Shown: positions 63,376 to 64,000 of the stretch, piece after piece
How positions within the stretch are numbered: the stretch's first letter is position 1
How the letters are laid out: every line of letters starts with the position of its first letter
Notes under the pieces: model-generated
Database searches by the model: none
Seen by the model: only the letters and a program-made list of their open reading frames with translations
What the model was told of the DNA's origin: nothing
Assembly: GCA_025449115.1 (NCBI GenBank)
Contig: JAHLKC010000061.1
Location: 124,001-188,000 of the forward strand
Source of the DNA: Chytridium lagenaria
Taxonomy: Eukaryota > Chytridiomycota > Chytridiomycetes > Chytridiales > Chytridiaceae
Reading direction: 5' to 3'
Length of the DNA: 64,000 nt
Position numbers and translations under genes: made by a program

Positions 63376-63409
<34 letters not shown>

Positions 63410-64000
63410 CGTAAGCTATTATGAAAAACGAACCAGTCTACGAGAGGATGCAGTTCCAAGGGATGAAATTGCTTTCCGTGCCAAGTTTTCCTACACATTT
63501 CCTTCCACACCCACTCATCACGCGCAAACTTTCTCCAATGCCTCGACACGCCTCCACAAACGGACAATGCGTCTGCCGGTATCCACAAGAAAATTGCAAA
63601 GACGACTTCAGGCGACATTCTATTTACCATTTTTTAGATGCGATGATATGAATGAAAAAATAATATAAAAACGAGTTGGGGGAAGAAAGGAGTAAGATTG
63701 TACCGCTTCACAAAGTCCAATTTCAGATCCTTGTACCAAATCTCGTCATCGTCGCTGTGGAGGGTGTCGAGGTCGGTGGGAGAGTCAGCAGCGGGTGGGG
63801 GAAGGTTGAAGGCAGATCCGAGTTGATCAATGTTGTGATGAGAGAATGAGGATGAGAGTGAGAGTGATGATGATGAGGATGGTTTGAGGTAAGGTGAAGG
63901 TGGAGGAGTCAAGAGTGAATGATGGGGACGAGTGTTTGTTGATGTTGTATAAAGAGAAGGATGAGGAACTCTTTCAGCATCACCACCATTACCAGGTGTA
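62629..64000 (-). CDS. F-box protein (5' end beyond window)
   Basis: The minus-strand frame is open to the window edge, so the start is outside. A Ser-rich, acidic N-terminal part (SSSSSLSLSSSFSHHN, DTLHSDDDEIWYKDLKLDFV) precedes an intron near 63705-63620 and an F-box: MSPEVVFAIFLWIPADALSV then CGGVSRHWRKFARDEWVWKE. Next, beyond an intron holding a 31-nt homopolymer (63379-63409), comes SRHLDSLSKQEILTILKRRG. Further exons with FFADGTWTSTLHPHKEWWR and FYPPLTVTRGEENWGFEL end at TGA 62629. The C-terminal part is likely the substrate-binding half of an SCF adaptor; no named family is recognised. Confidence 0.7.

Overview
The window looks like a piece of a zoosporic (chytrid-type) fungal nuclear genome. 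Genes are split by many short GT-AG introns (about 30-160 nt), often with a CTNAC/CTAAC-like branch site. The gene set is fungal/opisthokont: an Efm7-type methyltransferase, HbrB/Bit61-type TORC2 subunit, Vma12-type assembly factor, Cab2/PPCS, Slh1/ASCC3, Rix7/NVL and Arp2/3 p34. RABL2, a GTPase tied to cilia and flagella, argues for a lineage that still makes flagellated cells. The species cannot be named from this sequence alone.

Layout. 1-5.4 kb: spastin-like AAA ATPase (runs off the left edge), Vma12-like factor, a small ATP-synthase-subunit-k-like protein, an unrecognised protein and a PTAR1-like protein. 5.4-12.3 kb: FAM173-type methyltransferase, ARPC2, eIF2B-epsilon and protoporphyrinogen oxidase. 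13.4-20.4 kb: F-box/ankyrin protein, an intergenic imperfect inverted repeat, a LIM protein with a long disordered N-terminus, and PPCS. 20.7-29.8 kb: the tandem-cassette RNA helicase Slh1/ASCC3, Efm7-like methyltransferase and ACTMAP-like protease. 29.8-37.8 kb: a transposable-element cluster holding an old LINE relic, a nearly full-length LINE with a 17-bp target-site duplication, and a probable tyrosine-recombinase retroelement relic. 37.8 kb: an intron-containing tRNA with anticodon CAC. 38.2-46.2 kb: HbrB-type TORC2 subunit, RABL2, PIG-T/Gpi16, an ALDH8-type aldehyde dehydrogenase and an unrecognised gene. 47.3-64 kb: cyclin, a ROCK/MRCK-like kinase with coiled coil, HR1-like, C1 and PH segments, Rix7/NVL, TANGO2, a tandem DsbA/GST-kappa-like protein, and an F-box protein (runs off the right edge).

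Two window-wide patterns stand out. First, seven neighbouring gene pairs are head to head with start codons only 19-268 bp apart, so they must share tiny bidirectional promoters. Second, nearly every conserved gene carries one or more single-base frame breaks, mostly in homopolymer runs, and the tRNA carries two extra bases in G and T runs. In ARPC2 and protoporphyrinogen oxidase, restoring exactly one base makes the exon sum divisible by three and the protein continuous. This is more likely uncorrected long-read error than true pseudogenisation. Coordinates given for genes are spans from start to stop codon, introns included.
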